A stretch of 64,000 nucleotides of DNA from Polaribacter litorisediminis (GTDB lineage Bacteria; Bacteroidota; Bacteroidia; Flavobacteriales; Flavobacteriaceae), in NCBI RefSeq assembly GCF_019968605.1, contig NZ_CP082966.1:793001-857000 (forward strand), given 5' to 3'. Numbering within the stretch: the first letter of the stretch is position 1; every line of letters starts with the position of its first letter. The position numbers and the translations under genes are program-made. Of the stretch, positions 1-9,900 are shown piece after piece. The notes below the pieces were generated by a model. It was not told the origin of the DNA, made no database searches, and saw nothing but the letters and a program-made list of their open reading frames with translations.

Positions 1-140
1 TGAATGCTGATGGCACTGCACAAGGAATTTCTATTCGATATTATAAATTGGCAGAATTATCAGAAACTAGAATGGTATTCTATAGAGAAAAAATAAAATT
101 TGGGGAGTATACACAGGCAATTATATTTGACGCAATTTAA
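1..140 (+). CDS. 3' end of a small surface lipoprotein gene (cut by window edge)
   Basis: The first complete codon is at base 3 and the frame runs 45 residues to a TAA. The encoded tail (NADGTAQGISIRYY...) is nearly identical at DNA and protein level to the end of the lipoprotein gene at 10826-11383, so the two are recent paralogues about 11 kb apart. The missing 5' part presumably carried a similar signal peptide. No function is known; inference of a secreted lipoprotein rests only on the paralogue. Confidence 0.8.
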   Translation, partial: NADGTAQGISIRYYKLAELSETRMVFYREKIKFGEYTQAIIFDAI

Positions 141-155
141 AAGTAAATTATAAAT

Positions 156-1067
156 ATGAAAAAATCAAACCAAATTTCACTAATATACTTCTGCATACTA
201 GTACTAATAAGTATAATTGTGTCATGTTCTAACGAAGTTAATAATACAGATTTAAATCGAGATTATTTAAGTATACCTGATACAAGTTTTGAATCGATAC
301 TTATACATACAGGTATAGATTCTGATGGTATTGTAAATCAGCAAATGTTAAAAAGTGATGCTGAGGGAATAACTATCCTTGACTTAAGTAATCTAGAATA
401 TGGAGCTATTAGTGATTTAACAGGAATAGAAGCATTTACTAGCTTAAGAAAATTAAATGCCACTCAGCATGATATTGAACAAATTGACTTAAATTATAAT
501 ATAAATTTAGATACGTTAAATCTCGCAGGAAATAGGTTATCTAATATTAATCTTAGTAATAACAAAAATCTAGTTTTTGTTGATTTAAAAGCTAATGAAA
601 TGAATTCAATAACTGGATTGTTAGAATTAAGCGAATTAAAAAACTTGGATTTGTCTTGGAATTATTTTGAAACCTTAAATATTTCTAGTGAATCGTTAGA
701 AGTTTTGCATATGAGTAATAATGATTTGTATTCACTAGATATAAGTGCAGTTCCAAATCTTAAAAACTTACTAGTAACATCGAATAAACTTCAAAGTTTA
801 GAGGTGTGTTCAAATAGATTGTTAGAAACTTTACTGGTTTCTGATAACGTGTTGCAAACTATTAATCTTACAGAGAACCATAGTTTAACACACCTTTACA
901 TTACAAGTAATTCTCTCATTAATTTAGATGTAAGTTCTAATCAAAATCTTATTGATTTAAAAGTAGATAGAAATCAAAATTTGTATTGTATTAAAATCCT
1001 TGATGGACAAAATATACTAATAGTTTCAAAGTCAGATAATCAAGAACTAAATGCTGATTGCAATTAA
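156..1067 (+). CDS. Leucine-rich-repeat lipoprotein
   Basis: 303 residues. An N-terminal hydrophobic segment ends in a lipobox with Cys24 (IIVSC), predicting an SPII-processed lipoprotein. From about residue 70 to 290 there are some ten irregular leucine-rich repeats of about 21 residues with the pattern LxxLxLxxNxLxxLDLSxN. Such LRR proteins usually act as surface-exposed protein-binding scaffolds; no partner can be read here. It starts 15 bp after the stop of the preceding lipoprotein fragment, so the two may share a transcript. Repeat regularity makes the family call firm, the role unknown. Confidence 0.85.
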   Translation: MKKSNQISLIYFCILVLISIIVSCSNEVNNTDLNRDYLSIPDTSFESILIHTGIDSDGIVNQQMLKSDAEGITILDLSNLEYGAISDLTGIEAFTSLRKLNATQHDIEQIDLNYNINLDTLNLAGNRLSNINLSNNKNLVFVDLKANEMNSITGLLELSELKNLDLSWNYFETLNISSESLEVLHMSNNDLYSLDISAVPNLKNLLVTSNKLQSLEVCSNRLLETLLVSDNVLQTINLTENHSLTHLYITSNSLINLDVSSNQNLIDLKVDRNQNLYCIKILDGQNILIVSKSDNQELNADCN

Positions 1068-1207
1068 AAATCTTACAAAACTGTGAGATACGGTTTGGGT
1101 TTGAATTTGAAAAAGAGTATAATATTGTAAAGGAGATGGTTTTTAATATTTCTATTACATTTTGAGTTTAATGTTAAGGTTTTAAATTATTTAAAGAAAA
1201 TACAACA

Positions 1208-2092
1208 ATGAAAAAATATACAATTCTGTTTTCAGTACTATCATGTGTAGTCTTTATAAATGCTTGTAACAAGAGAGTAAAAAAAAGCGATACGATTTCA
1301 AAAAAAGAAGAGTTATACCAAGGTTTAAAACCACCAGGTTTAATTCCAGAACGCTTTGCACCTGGTATAGTTTCAACAGATAATTTAGAATTTATGGCTG
1401 CAATTTCGCCTAATTTAGATGAGTTTTATTTTTCAAGACAGAAAAAAGGGGAAGCTTCTAAAAATTTGGGCATCCGATTTGAAAATGGGAATTGGAAAAA
1501 ATTTATGGAAGAACCAAACACAGGGGAAATGTTTATTTCTACAGATAATACAACCCTATTCTTGGGCAATACCTACAAAGAAAGAACAGCAACTGGTTGG
1601 TCAAAAGAAAAGAGTCTGGGTTTACCTTTTGAGCGAATTTCTATTATGCGATTGACATCTTCTGATTTAGGTTCATATGTTTTTGATGAAAGAGATTCTA
1701 TTGGAACACTAAGAATGTCTGTTGTACATAACGGTATTCGTCAACAGCCCATAGAAATGGGAAATGTATTTCAATCAGGTACATATATCTCACATCCTTT
1801 TATTGCTCCCGATGAAAGTTATATTATTTGGGATTGTGAAAAAGAAGAAGGTTATGGAAGTTCTGACTTGTACATTAGTTTTCGTAAAAAAGATGGATCA
1901 TGGAGTTCAGCCATAAATATGGGGGAAAATATCAATTCAGATAAGGAAGATGGTTATGCAAGTGTTACCTCAGATGGTAAATATCTAATTTTTCATCGTG
2001 TAAAATTAGGAAGCACTTTCGAAGAAAGTTATGCTAATATCTTTTGGGTTGATGCCCAAGTTATTGAAAACCTTAGACCTGAAAATAACTAG
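1208..2092 (+). CDS. PD40/WD40-like beta-propeller lipoprotein
   Basis: 294 residues with a signal peptide and lipobox ending at Cys20 (VFINAC). The body contains repeated blade-like segments such as LDEFYFSRQ and SSDLYISFRKKDGSWS, typical of the PD40 (TolB-like) propeller families and of SusE/OmpA-associated periplasmic propellers in Bacteroidota. The single domain suggests a binding protein, not an enzyme. It is preceded by a 140-bp AT-rich gap without a clear promoter and its stop faces, tail to tail, the LytTR regulator on the other strand. Ligand unknown. Confidence 0.75.
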   Translation: MKKYTILFSVLSCVVFINACNKRVKKSDTISKKEELYQGLKPPGLIPERFAPGIVSTDNLEFMAAISPNLDEFYFSRQKKGEASKNLGIRFENGNWKKFMEEPNTGEMFISTDNTTLFLGNTYKERTATGWSKEKSLGLPFERISIMRLTSSDLGSYVFDERDSIGTLRMSVVHNGIRQQPIEMGNVFQSGTYISHPFIAPDESYIIWDCEKEEGYGSSDLYISFRKKDGSWSSAINMGENINSDKEDGYASVTSDGKYLIFHRVKLGSTFEESYANIFWVDAQVIENLRPENN

Positions 2093-2114
2093 TATTCATT
2101 TAAGATAATTAAAC

Positions 2115-2810
2115 CTATAATAGTTCACTAACATTTCTTTTATAGGTTTGCCCTATAGGGATTTTATGATCTTCTATTATAATTCGATTTCCTTCAATAA
2201 GTTTAATTTTATCAATACTAACGATAAACGATTTGTGAACCCGTAAAAATTGAGAAACTTCTAAAATTTCTTCATAATAAGATATTTTTTCATGACTGAT
2301 AATCATTTCTTCTTTTAAGAACAACTTCGTATAGTTTCCATAAGCTTCAATAAACAAAAGATCGGTTAAAGTAATTTGATGGTATTTTTTATCACCTTTT
2401 ACAAAAAAACGACTCTTATCATTTGTGTTAGCAACTTCTTTAATGATAGTTTTAGAACTGTCCATCTCTGAAACTTTATTGATGGCTTTTACCAAACGAT
2501 CAAAACTAAAAGGCTTTAAAAGATAATCTACAACATTCAATTCAAAACCTTCTAAGGCATATTCTTTATAAGCAGTAGTAACAATAGTTTTTGGTGGATT
2601 GGACATCGTTTTTAAAAAATCTAGTCCTTTTAATTTTGGCATATTGATATCTAAAAACATAAAATCAACAGTGTTTTTATTAAGATATTCCATGGCTTCC
2701 ATGGCATTGTAACAATGATGTTTTAACGCAATATGAGGAATCATACTACAAAATTCTTCTATAATCTCATGCGCTAAAGGCTCGTCATCAATAATAATAA
2801 AATTAAGCAT
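2115..2810 (-). CDS. LytTR-family response regulator (module 1)
   Basis: 231 residues. Residues 1-120 form a CheY-like receiver with the acidic pair after IIDDE and the phospho-acceptor Asp in FMFLDINMP; residues about 130-231 form a LytTR DNA-binding domain (FIEAYGNYTK, HKSFIVS, IPIGQTYK). The gene overlaps the upstream kinase gene by 8 bp, so the pair is an operon. Paralogous to the regulator at 29581-30282. It probably binds the three 21-bp-spaced sites at 3966-4016 just upstream of the operon and controls it and the divergent serine hydrolase; this target is inferred from position. Confidence 0.92.
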   Translation of the reverse strand: MLNFIIIDDEPLAHEIIEEFCSMIPHIALKHHCYNAMEAMEYLNKNTVDFMFLDINMPKLKGLDFLKTMSNPPKTIVTTAYKEYALEGFELNVVDYLLKPFSFDRLVKAINKVSEMDSSKTIIKEVANTNDKSRFFVKGDKKYHQITLTDLLFIEAYGNYTKLFLKEEMIISHEKISYYEEILEVSQFLRVHKSFIVSIDKIKLIEGNRIIIEDHKIPIGQTYKRNVSELL

Positions 2811-3924
2811 GTTTTAAAATTTTTAAAGTTGTTTTATACGTATTTATAGTTTTATCAATGACAAGAGTATGTTTTTTGGGATACAATAAGGATAATCTCT
2901 TTTTTAAATTTTGTAATCCTATCCCAGCAGAATTTGACACTTCTTTGGGATCAAAATTATTTTCAATTTCAAAATAAATAGATGCTTCCTCTTCTTTTAA
3001 ACTCATATGAATATATGCATTTTCTGTCAAGGTTTCTATGCCGTGTTTAAAAGTATTTTCTAATAAAATGATAAATAAAAGTGGAGCTATTTGTAAACTA
3101 GTATCTATATCTTTTTCAAATTGAATATCGACTGATTTTTTGTACCTTATCTTATGTAATTCGATATAGTTTTCTAAATATTGAATTTCATCTTTAAGTG
3201 TTACCCATTCTTTTTCTCCTTCATAAATGGTATAGCGCATCATATCCGATAGCTTTAAGATAACTTCTGGCGCTTTTTCAGATTGCTTTATGGTTAAAGC
3301 ATATAAATTATTCAACGTATTAAAGAAAAAATGAGGGTTAATTTGTGACCTCAGTAAAGACAATTCAGCCTGAGATTTTTCTGATTTTAAATTTTGAATC
3401 CATCTCCATTGTTCAAAAACCCAGACGATAATTAAAATAGGAATGGGTATAAAGAATATAATAATTGGAAAGTCTTCCTTAATGATTAAATAGGATTCTA
3501 CACCTCCTGAAAATAATCTTAAATAAATGAAATATACAAATAGTGGTATGTAAAAAAAGGCAATAAGCTTCCAATACTTTTTTATAAACTCTGGGAGTAA
3601 TAAATATGCAAACCCACACCAAAAAGTCATTAAAAGCATTATGGTAATTGGATTATCTGGTATACTCATTTTAGAATCAATGAATAAGATGACAAAAAAC
3701 ATTATGAATAAGCATAAAACTTTAATTGTCGCTTTTCTTTTTTTATTGAAAAAATATATTGATAAAGAAATGATAAACCCCCAAAAAAGAGCGAAAAAAA
3801 GGGTTTCATTCGTTTTTTGTGCTGAAAGAATAATGAACCCCAGATAATCTAATAGATAGAATATTGGCACCACAATGCTAAACCCAATTAGAAATGCTTT
3901 GTATTTTTTTAAAAACTGATTCAT
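2803..3924 (-). CDS. LytS-like sensor histidine kinase (module 1)
   Basis: 373 residues. The first ~160 residues contain five or six hydrophobic membrane segments and no evident extracellular sensor domain, followed by a His_kinase (PF06580) domain with the H-box SQINPHFFFNTLNNLY near residue 190 and an ATP-binding domain with LLENTFKHG and GIGLQNLKKRL. Members of this family phosphorylate LytTR regulators such as the one encoded directly downstream. The short extracytoplasmic loops fit intramembrane sensing, often of membrane or peptide stress and often linked to an ABC transporter; the signal itself is not visible. Confidence 0.9.
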   Translation of the reverse strand: MNQFLKKYKAFLIGFSIVVPIFYLLDYLGFIILSAQKTNETLFFALFWGFIISLSIYFFNKKRKATIKVLCLFIMFFVILFIDSKMSIPDNPITIMLLMTFWCGFAYLLLPEFIKKYWKLIAFFYIPLFVYFIYLRLFSGGVESYLIIKEDFPIIIFFIPIPILIIVWVFEQWRWIQNLKSEKSQAELSLLRSQINPHFFFNTLNNLYALTIKQSEKAPEVILKLSDMMRYTIYEGEKEWVTLKDEIQYLENYIELHKIRYKKSVDIQFEKDIDTSLQIAPLLFIILLENTFKHGIETLTENAYIHMSLKEEEASIYFEIENNFDPKEVSNSAGIGLQNLKKRLSLLYPKKHTLVIDKTINTYKTTLKILKHA

Positions 3925-3965
3925 AGTCCAAAATTACCATTGTTCAATCGTTTTTGCAACATTAT

Positions 3966-4016
3966 TGATAGACACTATTATTTTAATGATGAACAAGACT
4001 TTTTTATTGATAAACA
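3966..4016. promoter_or_regulatory. Three 21-bp-spaced TGATRRACA sites (module 1 control region)
   Basis: TGATAGACA at 3966, TGATGAACA at 3987 and TGATAAACA at 4008 lie exactly 21 bp apart, on one DNA face. The same triple with the same period lies at 31112-31162 in module 3. In both places the first site starts 42 bp from the kinase start and the last site starts 83+ bp before a TAnnTTTG element facing the other way. LytTR regulators bind direct repeats about two helical turns apart, so these are candidate regulator sites. Confidence 0.7.
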
Positions 4017-4098
4017 CAATTGAGCTTGTTTTTTTATAGATATAACTTTATAAAAATAGCGTATATCATATAAATTTTATGGTTTTTTTCTTCCGTTT

Positions 4099-4106
4099 TA
4101 TGTTTG
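4099..4106 (+). promoter_or_regulatory. -7 element (TATGTTTG) for the serine hydrolase gene
   Basis: TATGTTTG matches the Bacteroidota housekeeping -7 consensus TAnnTTTG and lies 28 bp before the ATG at 4134. No good TTG -33 box sits 19 bp upstream, which fits a promoter that needs an activator bound at 3966-4016. It overlaps an in-frame TTG at 4104, arguing against that codon as start. Confidence 0.55.
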
Positions 4107-4133
4107 CCTTATGTTAATCATAAATCAATAAAA

Positions 4134-5810
4134 ATGAAAAAAATAATAGCAACACTACTAATTACATTAAGCATTTTCTCAATGAATGCTCAAGAGTCAA
4201 TTCCGCAACAAACAAAAATTGATAAGATCTTCTCAAGATGGAATGCTCCAAATTCTCCAGGTGGAACTGTAGGAATCATAAAAGATGGAAAATTGATTTT
4301 TACCAAAGGCTACGGAATGGCCAACTTAGATTATAATATCCCAAATGATCCTAAAACTGTTTTTAGTATCGCTTCAACTTCAAAACAATTTACAGCGGCA
4401 TCTATCATTTTTTTATCAGAACAAGGTAAGTTATCATTGGAAGATACATTGATGAAATTTTTTCCAAATTTTCCAGATTATGCCAACGAAGTTACCGTTC
4501 AACACTTATTAAACCATACGAGCGGAATAAGAGATTATATTATCTTGGCAAGACTTTCTGGTTTAACAGTGGATGATTATTATACGAATGAAATCGTAGA
4601 GAAATTATTAACAAATCAACAAGAATTAAACTTTACTCCTGGCGATGAATATTTGTATAGTAATTCTGGATATTGGCTACTTGGCCAAATTGTTGAAAAA
4701 GTAAGCGGGTTTACATTGGCGGAATTTGCAAAGAAAAATATTTTTGATCCTTTAGAAATGAAGGATACTCATTTTCATGATAATCAGAATCAAATTGTTA
4801 AAAACAGAGCAACTGGATATAGACCTGATAGAAAAGGTGGATATTACATATACAATACAAAACTAAATATGATTGGTGATGGAGGTGTAATTACCAATGT
4901 AAATGATCTTGCCAAATGGGATGCTACATTCTATCATTCGAATTTATTCAATAAAGGTTTTTGGGATAAAATGACAGAAAATGGAATCTTGAATGATGGC
5001 AGTAAGATTAATTACGCAAAAGGCTTAAATATAAATACTTACAAAGGACTTAAAACGATTACTCATAGTGGTGGGTATGTTGGGTACAGAACTGAATTTA
5101 TACGATTTCCTGAAGCACAATTTTCAGTAATAATTTTAGCAAATAGAACAGACACTAACCCTACAAGAATGGTCTATATGATTGCTGATCTTTTTCTTGA
5201 AGATGAATACAAGAAAGAAAATAGCACTCAAACAAAAAAATCTTCTCCCGAAATAAAAGATTTTAAATCCATTACATTAACAAAAAAAGAACTGAATGCC
5301 TTTGAAGGATTTTATTGGGATGGTAAGAGTAAAATGAGTCGTGAGCTTAAAGTCCGAAACGATACTCTAAATTATGTAAGAAATGATGGAAGTGCTACTA
5401 TGATGGTACCAATTTCCAAAAACAAGTTTAAATTGATTGGACCTCGCGTTCCCGTTATTTGTGAAATGAGTTCCAATGGAAACACCAAAGAATTTACACT
5501 AAACCTACCCAATGCAGCACCAATAACTTATGTTGCCTATAAACCAATAACTGCATTTAGCGAAACCGACTTAGAAAGTTATTCTGGCGATTACTATAGC
5601 AAAGAATTAGATGCTGTGTACACCCTTAAAACTAAAAAAGATCGTATGCTTCTTATTGTGAAAGGCAATCCAATTGGTGAAGTGAAACCAATAATGAAAG
5701 ATGTAATTAATATTAGATCTAGACAAACATTCGAATTTAATAAAGAGAGAACAGCATTTAGGTTATCAATGTTAGGCAGAGTTAAGAATATAAAGTTTGT
5801 GAAAAGATAA
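4134..5810 (+). CDS. Secreted serine hydrolase, class C beta-lactamase/PBP fold, with C-terminal domain
   Basis: 558 residues from the ATG at 4134; an in-frame TTG at 4104 is rejected because it lies inside a promoter element and would precede the signal peptide (MKKIIATLLI...SMNAQ). Residues ~25-360 are a beta-lactamase-like (PF00144) domain: nucleophile motif S81-T-S-K84, YSN at the second motif (YSNSGY) and HSGG as third motif. A ~180-residue C-terminal extension resembles the lipocalin-like tail of many such esterases/peptidases. Periplasmic or outer; the substrate may be a D-amino-acid peptide or ester. Divergent from the LytTR/LytS operon and probably under its control. Confidence 0.88.
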   Translation: MKKIIATLLITLSIFSMNAQESIPQQTKIDKIFSRWNAPNSPGGTVGIIKDGKLIFTKGYGMANLDYNIPNDPKTVFSIASTSKQFTAASIIFLSEQGKLSLEDTLMKFFPNFPDYANEVTVQHLLNHTSGIRDYIILARLSGLTVDDYYTNEIVEKLLTNQQELNFTPGDEYLYSNSGYWLLGQIVEKVSGFTLAEFAKKNIFDPLEMKDTHFHDNQNQIVKNRATGYRPDRKGGYYIYNTKLNMIGDGGVITNVNDLAKWDATFYHSNLFNKGFWDKMTENGILNDGSKINYAKGLNINTYKGLKTITHSGGYVGYRTEFIRFPEAQFSVIILANRTDTNPTRMVYMIADLFLEDEYKKENSTQTKKSSPEIKDFKSITLTKKELNAFEGFYWDGKSKMSRELKVRNDTLNYVRNDGSATMMVPISKNKFKLIGPRVPVICEMSSNGNTKEFTLNLPNAAPITYVAYKPITAFSETDLESYSGDYYSKELDAVYTLKTKKDRMLLIVKGNPIGEVKPIMKDVINIRSRQTFEFNKERTAFRLSMLGRVKNIKFVKR

Positions 5811-5848
5811 TCGCGATTATCATTTAAAATTTATTTAATCAATGCATT

Positions 5849-5883
5849 CAAAAGTTCCTATAACAGGAACTTTTGTTTTTTTA
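5849..5883 (+). terminator. Rho-independent terminator after the serine hydrolase
   Basis: CAAAAGTTCCT, loop ATAAC, AGGAACTTTTG, then eight T: a perfect 11-bp stem 39 bp after the stop codon. Confidence 0.92.
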
Positions 5884-6097
5884 TAAATCTTAGTTTAATT
5901 AATAGTTTTTGAGGTAGATCATCAGAAACATAGTTGAACAACATCCTTTTTAATACAAACACTTCTCTTTTTTAGTTCAATACAAGTAGAGTGAAATAAT
6001 AGGTTTTCTAAGTTGAAAAAGGCCAAGTTTATCATCTTTAATTTAAAGAAAATTTAAAAGCCTTCATATTTGTAGTGTACTTTAAAACCCAACACAA

Positions 6098-6985
6098 ATG
6101 AATACATTAAAAATAAATAATTTAACAAAAACATATCCAAACGGTGTTAAGGCATTAAACGGAATTAACTTAGAAATCACAAATGGCATGTTTGGTTTGT
6201 TAGGTGCAAATGGCGCAGGAAAATCTTCTTTAATGAGAACCATTGCATCTTTACAAGAACCTACTTCTGGGAGTATAGAATTTAATAGTGTTGACATTGT
6301 AAAACAACCCAATGAAGTTAGAAAAAGTTTAGGTTATTTACCACAAGAATTTGGAGTATACCCAAAAATATCTGCTGAGAAATTGTTAGACCATTTAGCT
6401 ATTTTAAAAGGGGTTTTAAATACAAAAGATCGCAAAGAACAAGTTTCTGCATTATTACAGCAAGTAAATTTATATCAGCATAGAAAAAAATCTGTCTATA
6501 CTTTTTCTGGCGGAATGCGTCAACGTTTTGGAATTGCACAAGCATTGTTAGGAAATCCACAAATAATAATTGTAGATGAACCCACTGCAGGTTTAGATCC
6601 AGAAGAAAGTAATCGTTTTTTGAACCTACTAAGTGAAATAGGGGAAAACGTCATCGTTATCTTATCTACTCACATCGTGGAAGATGTAAGAAACTTGTGC
6701 ACAAAAATGGCGATTCTGTCAAGTGGTAAAATAATTTCTCACGGTAATCCAAAGGATTTAGTTGCCTCGATTAATGGGAAGGTTTGGACTAAAATTATTC
6801 CGAAAAGTGAAATTGAAATTTTCAAGAAAGCTTTTGATGTCATTTCTACCAAGTTAGTAGCAGGAGAGACGCAAATTAGAGTATTGTCAAACAATAAACC
6901 TGAAGTTGGATTTGAAAAGATCACTCCAAATTTAGAGGATTTTTATTTTGCTACTTTATTTTATCAAACTAATAATAAAGCCTAA
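6098..6985 (+). CDS. ABC transporter ATP-binding protein (module 1)
   Basis: 295 residues. Walker A GANGAGKSS, Q-loop region, signature FSGGMRQR and Walker B IIIVDEPTAG are all present, so the ATPase should be active. The ~75-residue C-terminal tail matches drug/ABC-2 type exporters. The stop is 3 bp before the permease gene, so the two form a transporter operon. It is about 50-60% identical by eye to the ATPase at 31273-32169. No terminator separates it from the preceding gap; a weak -7-like CATATTTG lies ~30 bp upstream. Likely energises export or membrane remodelling by its partner. Confidence 0.92.
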   Translation: MNTLKINNLTKTYPNGVKALNGINLEITNGMFGLLGANGAGKSSLMRTIASLQEPTSGSIEFNSVDIVKQPNEVRKSLGYLPQEFGVYPKISAEKLLDHLAILKGVLNTKDRKEQVSALLQQVNLYQHRKKSVYTFSGGMRQRFGIAQALLGNPQIIIVDEPTAGLDPEESNRFLNLLSEIGENVIVILSTHIVEDVRNLCTKMAILSSGKIISHGNPKDLVASINGKVWTKIIPKSEIEIFKKAFDVISTKLVAGETQIRVLSNNKPEVGFEKITPNLEDFYFATLFYQTNNKA

Positions 6986-6988
6986 GTT

Positions 6989-9900
6989 ATGTTTAAGAAA
7001 TTATTACAATTCGAAATTTTTTATCAAGTAAAGCAACGTGCGTTTCCTTTATTTGCCTTATTGTTTTTAGCTTTGGGAATAACCATTGGAGGACAAGGGT
7101 TTGCACCTAAAGGAGTCAATTTTAACTCAGCATATCAAATATATTTTTATACAAATATATTTACTATAGGGAGTGTTTTTATCATCATGTTTTTCGCCAT
7201 TAGCGCAATGCTGAGAGATAAACAACACAATATGGAAGGGTTAATTTACAGCTCTTCTATTAAAAAAGCACAATACTTCTGGAGTCGATTTTTAGGTACA
7301 TTTATATTTAGTGTATTGGCTTTTTCACCATTTCTATTCGGGAATATATTGGGAAATTATTTTTCTGGTTTAAATCCTGAGCGTATTGCTGACTTTCAAG
7401 TAATGACCTACTTACAGCCTTGGCTATACATTGTATTACCAAATATTTTTATATGTACTACAATCGTATTTTCTGTAAGTACGCTAACCAAAAATAATAC
7501 AGCGACTTATGTAAGTGCTGTATTTGTGTATATGCTATACCTTGTAAGTTCTATCTTTTTAAACTCCCCTTTAATGGCGCAAGCGGTTCCTGCATCACCA
7601 GAAAGCATGGCCATTGCAGCGCTCGCAGATCCTTTTGGAATTGCAGCATTTTTTGAACAAACACAATTTTGGACGCCTTTTCAAAAAAACACACAACTAT
7701 TGTCTTTTTCTGGATTGTTTTTATGGAATAGACTTGTTTGGATATTTGTGTCATTAGGAATTTTATTAACCACATATAGTCTCTTTTCATTTAGAAAAGT
7801 TTCAAACAAAGTAAAAAAGGAGCTTAAAGAGAAAAAGGTAAATACTCAATTCATAGCTTATAAACCTATGCAAACACTACATAATTTTAAAGCGCAGTGT
7901 TTAGCATTTTTCTCATTATTAAAAATAGAGTTAACGGGTGTTTTTAAAAGTCTTCCGTTTATAGCTGTTATGATCATGTGGTTGTTTTTTGTGTTTTCTA
8001 GTGTTTATGCTACAGCAGTGAGTGGTCAAGAATATGGTGTAAGCGTGTATCCATTTACAAATCAACTTATAGAGTTAATTGTAAATCCATTAAAATTATT
8101 TAGTTTACTCTTAATTGTTTTTTATAGTTCAGAAATCGTATGGAGAGAACGTAGTGCCAATTTCAATACTATTTTAGATGCAACTCCAGCGAAAAATTGG
8201 GTCTTTTTTACGTCTAAATTAACGGCATTAATAATACTACCACTGCTGTTGATTACATCTGCTATAATAATCTGTATTCTGTTTCAATTAAGTTTAAATT
8301 TTAAAAACTTTCAGTTAGACTTGTACGCTTCCGTATATTATCATTATGGATTGCAATTGGTTATATTTTGTGTGATTGCCTTATTCGTCAATACTTTGGT
8401 GAAAAGCAAATATTTAGGAATGGGGATTTTTGGGGTAATCGTTCTTTTAACGTTAAATTCTGGTATTCTTGGGCTTGAGCATCCGTTAACAAGCCTTGAT
8501 TATTTACCTAGTCCACAATACAGCAATATGAATGGGTTTGGTGGAGTTTCAAATCTATTTGATCACTTGGCTTTATACTGGTTTGCTTTCGGTTTACTAT
8601 TAGCTATATTATCTTTTAAAATATGGAATAGGGGATTAGTCCCTAGTTTTTCTGTCAAACTAAAGCAATTCGCTTTGTATTGGACAAAAGCTCAAAAATT
8701 CGCTACTGCTACAGTATTTGTTTTGTTTTTAAGTGCAGGTAGTTTGGTGTATTACAATATGGTTTCAGATTATGAAACTATGAATGAGAAATTAGAATTT
8801 AGAAAAAACTATGAACTGAAATTCAAAAAATATAGCAGCATTGATAGATTAATTCCGACTTCAAAAAAGACTATGGTCGATATCTATCCAAATGAAAGAA
8901 GGTATGCTGTTGAAGCTGATTATATGCTGAAAAATAAAAGTGAGCAACCAGTATCTGAATTTTTCATTACAGAGAGAATACCATTAGAATATATCTCAAT
9001 AGAAAATGCACAGTTAGTTGCTCATGATTCTATTTATGGAACATATGTATTCAAGTATAATCAGCCTTTACAGCCAAACGATTCTGTAAGGTTTACTTAT
9101 AAATTAAAGAAAGAAGTAAATGGCTATGAACAAGATAATTCACTCGTTAATAACGGTACTTATTTGAATAAATTTGTCAATTTCGAACCTTTTGTAGGGT
9201 ATACATCAACATTAGAAATTTCTAATGGAGCTGAACGTAAAAAAAGAAATTTACCAGAGCGCATTGAACAGAATAATTCAGACGCACATATTGTTTTAGG
9301 AGATAGTAAATATGAGAAAGTAAAATTCGAAACTATTATCTCTACTTCTATAGATCAAACGGCAATTAGTTCTGGTCGTTTAATAAGTAATTGGTCGGAA
9401 AACAATAGGAATTACTTTCATTATAAATCTGCCGAAAAAATAATACCTGAAATCGGTTATTTTTCTGCAAATTATGAGTCTAAAAAAACGGACTATAAAG
9501 GCATTTTAATAGAGCAATATTATGATGTAACTCATGATTTTAATATTGAAAACATTGAAAACAGTGTGAAAGAAACACTAGACTATTGTCAAGAAAATTT
9601 TGGAGCCTATGCTTTTGATCATGTAAGAATAGCTGAAGTACCATCTTATTGGCCTTTTGGTGGCTTTGCACATCCAGGAGTTATTAGTATGGTTGAAGAC
9701 CGATTGTATTTAGCAGATGTTAGAAACGATGAGACCTTCAATTTAGTTGGAAAAAGAACCATTCACGAAGTTTCACATCAGTATTGGGGACATACACTAA
9801 CTGCAAAACCAGTGGCTGGAGCATCCTTATTTGTGGAAGGTTTTGCAAAATATACAGAAGCTGTTGTACTGCAGAAAATGTATGGAAAAAGCATATTGTT

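Noticed and set aside
4104..4133. In-frame TTG start for the serine hydrolase
   Set aside because: It overlaps a TATGTTTG promoter box and would put a charged stretch before an ordinary signal peptide; ATG at 4134 is used.
6066..6073. CATATTTG as -7 box of the module 1 ABC operon
   Set aside because: First base pair mismatches the TA of TAnnTTTG and no TTG lies at the right distance; mentioned but not called.
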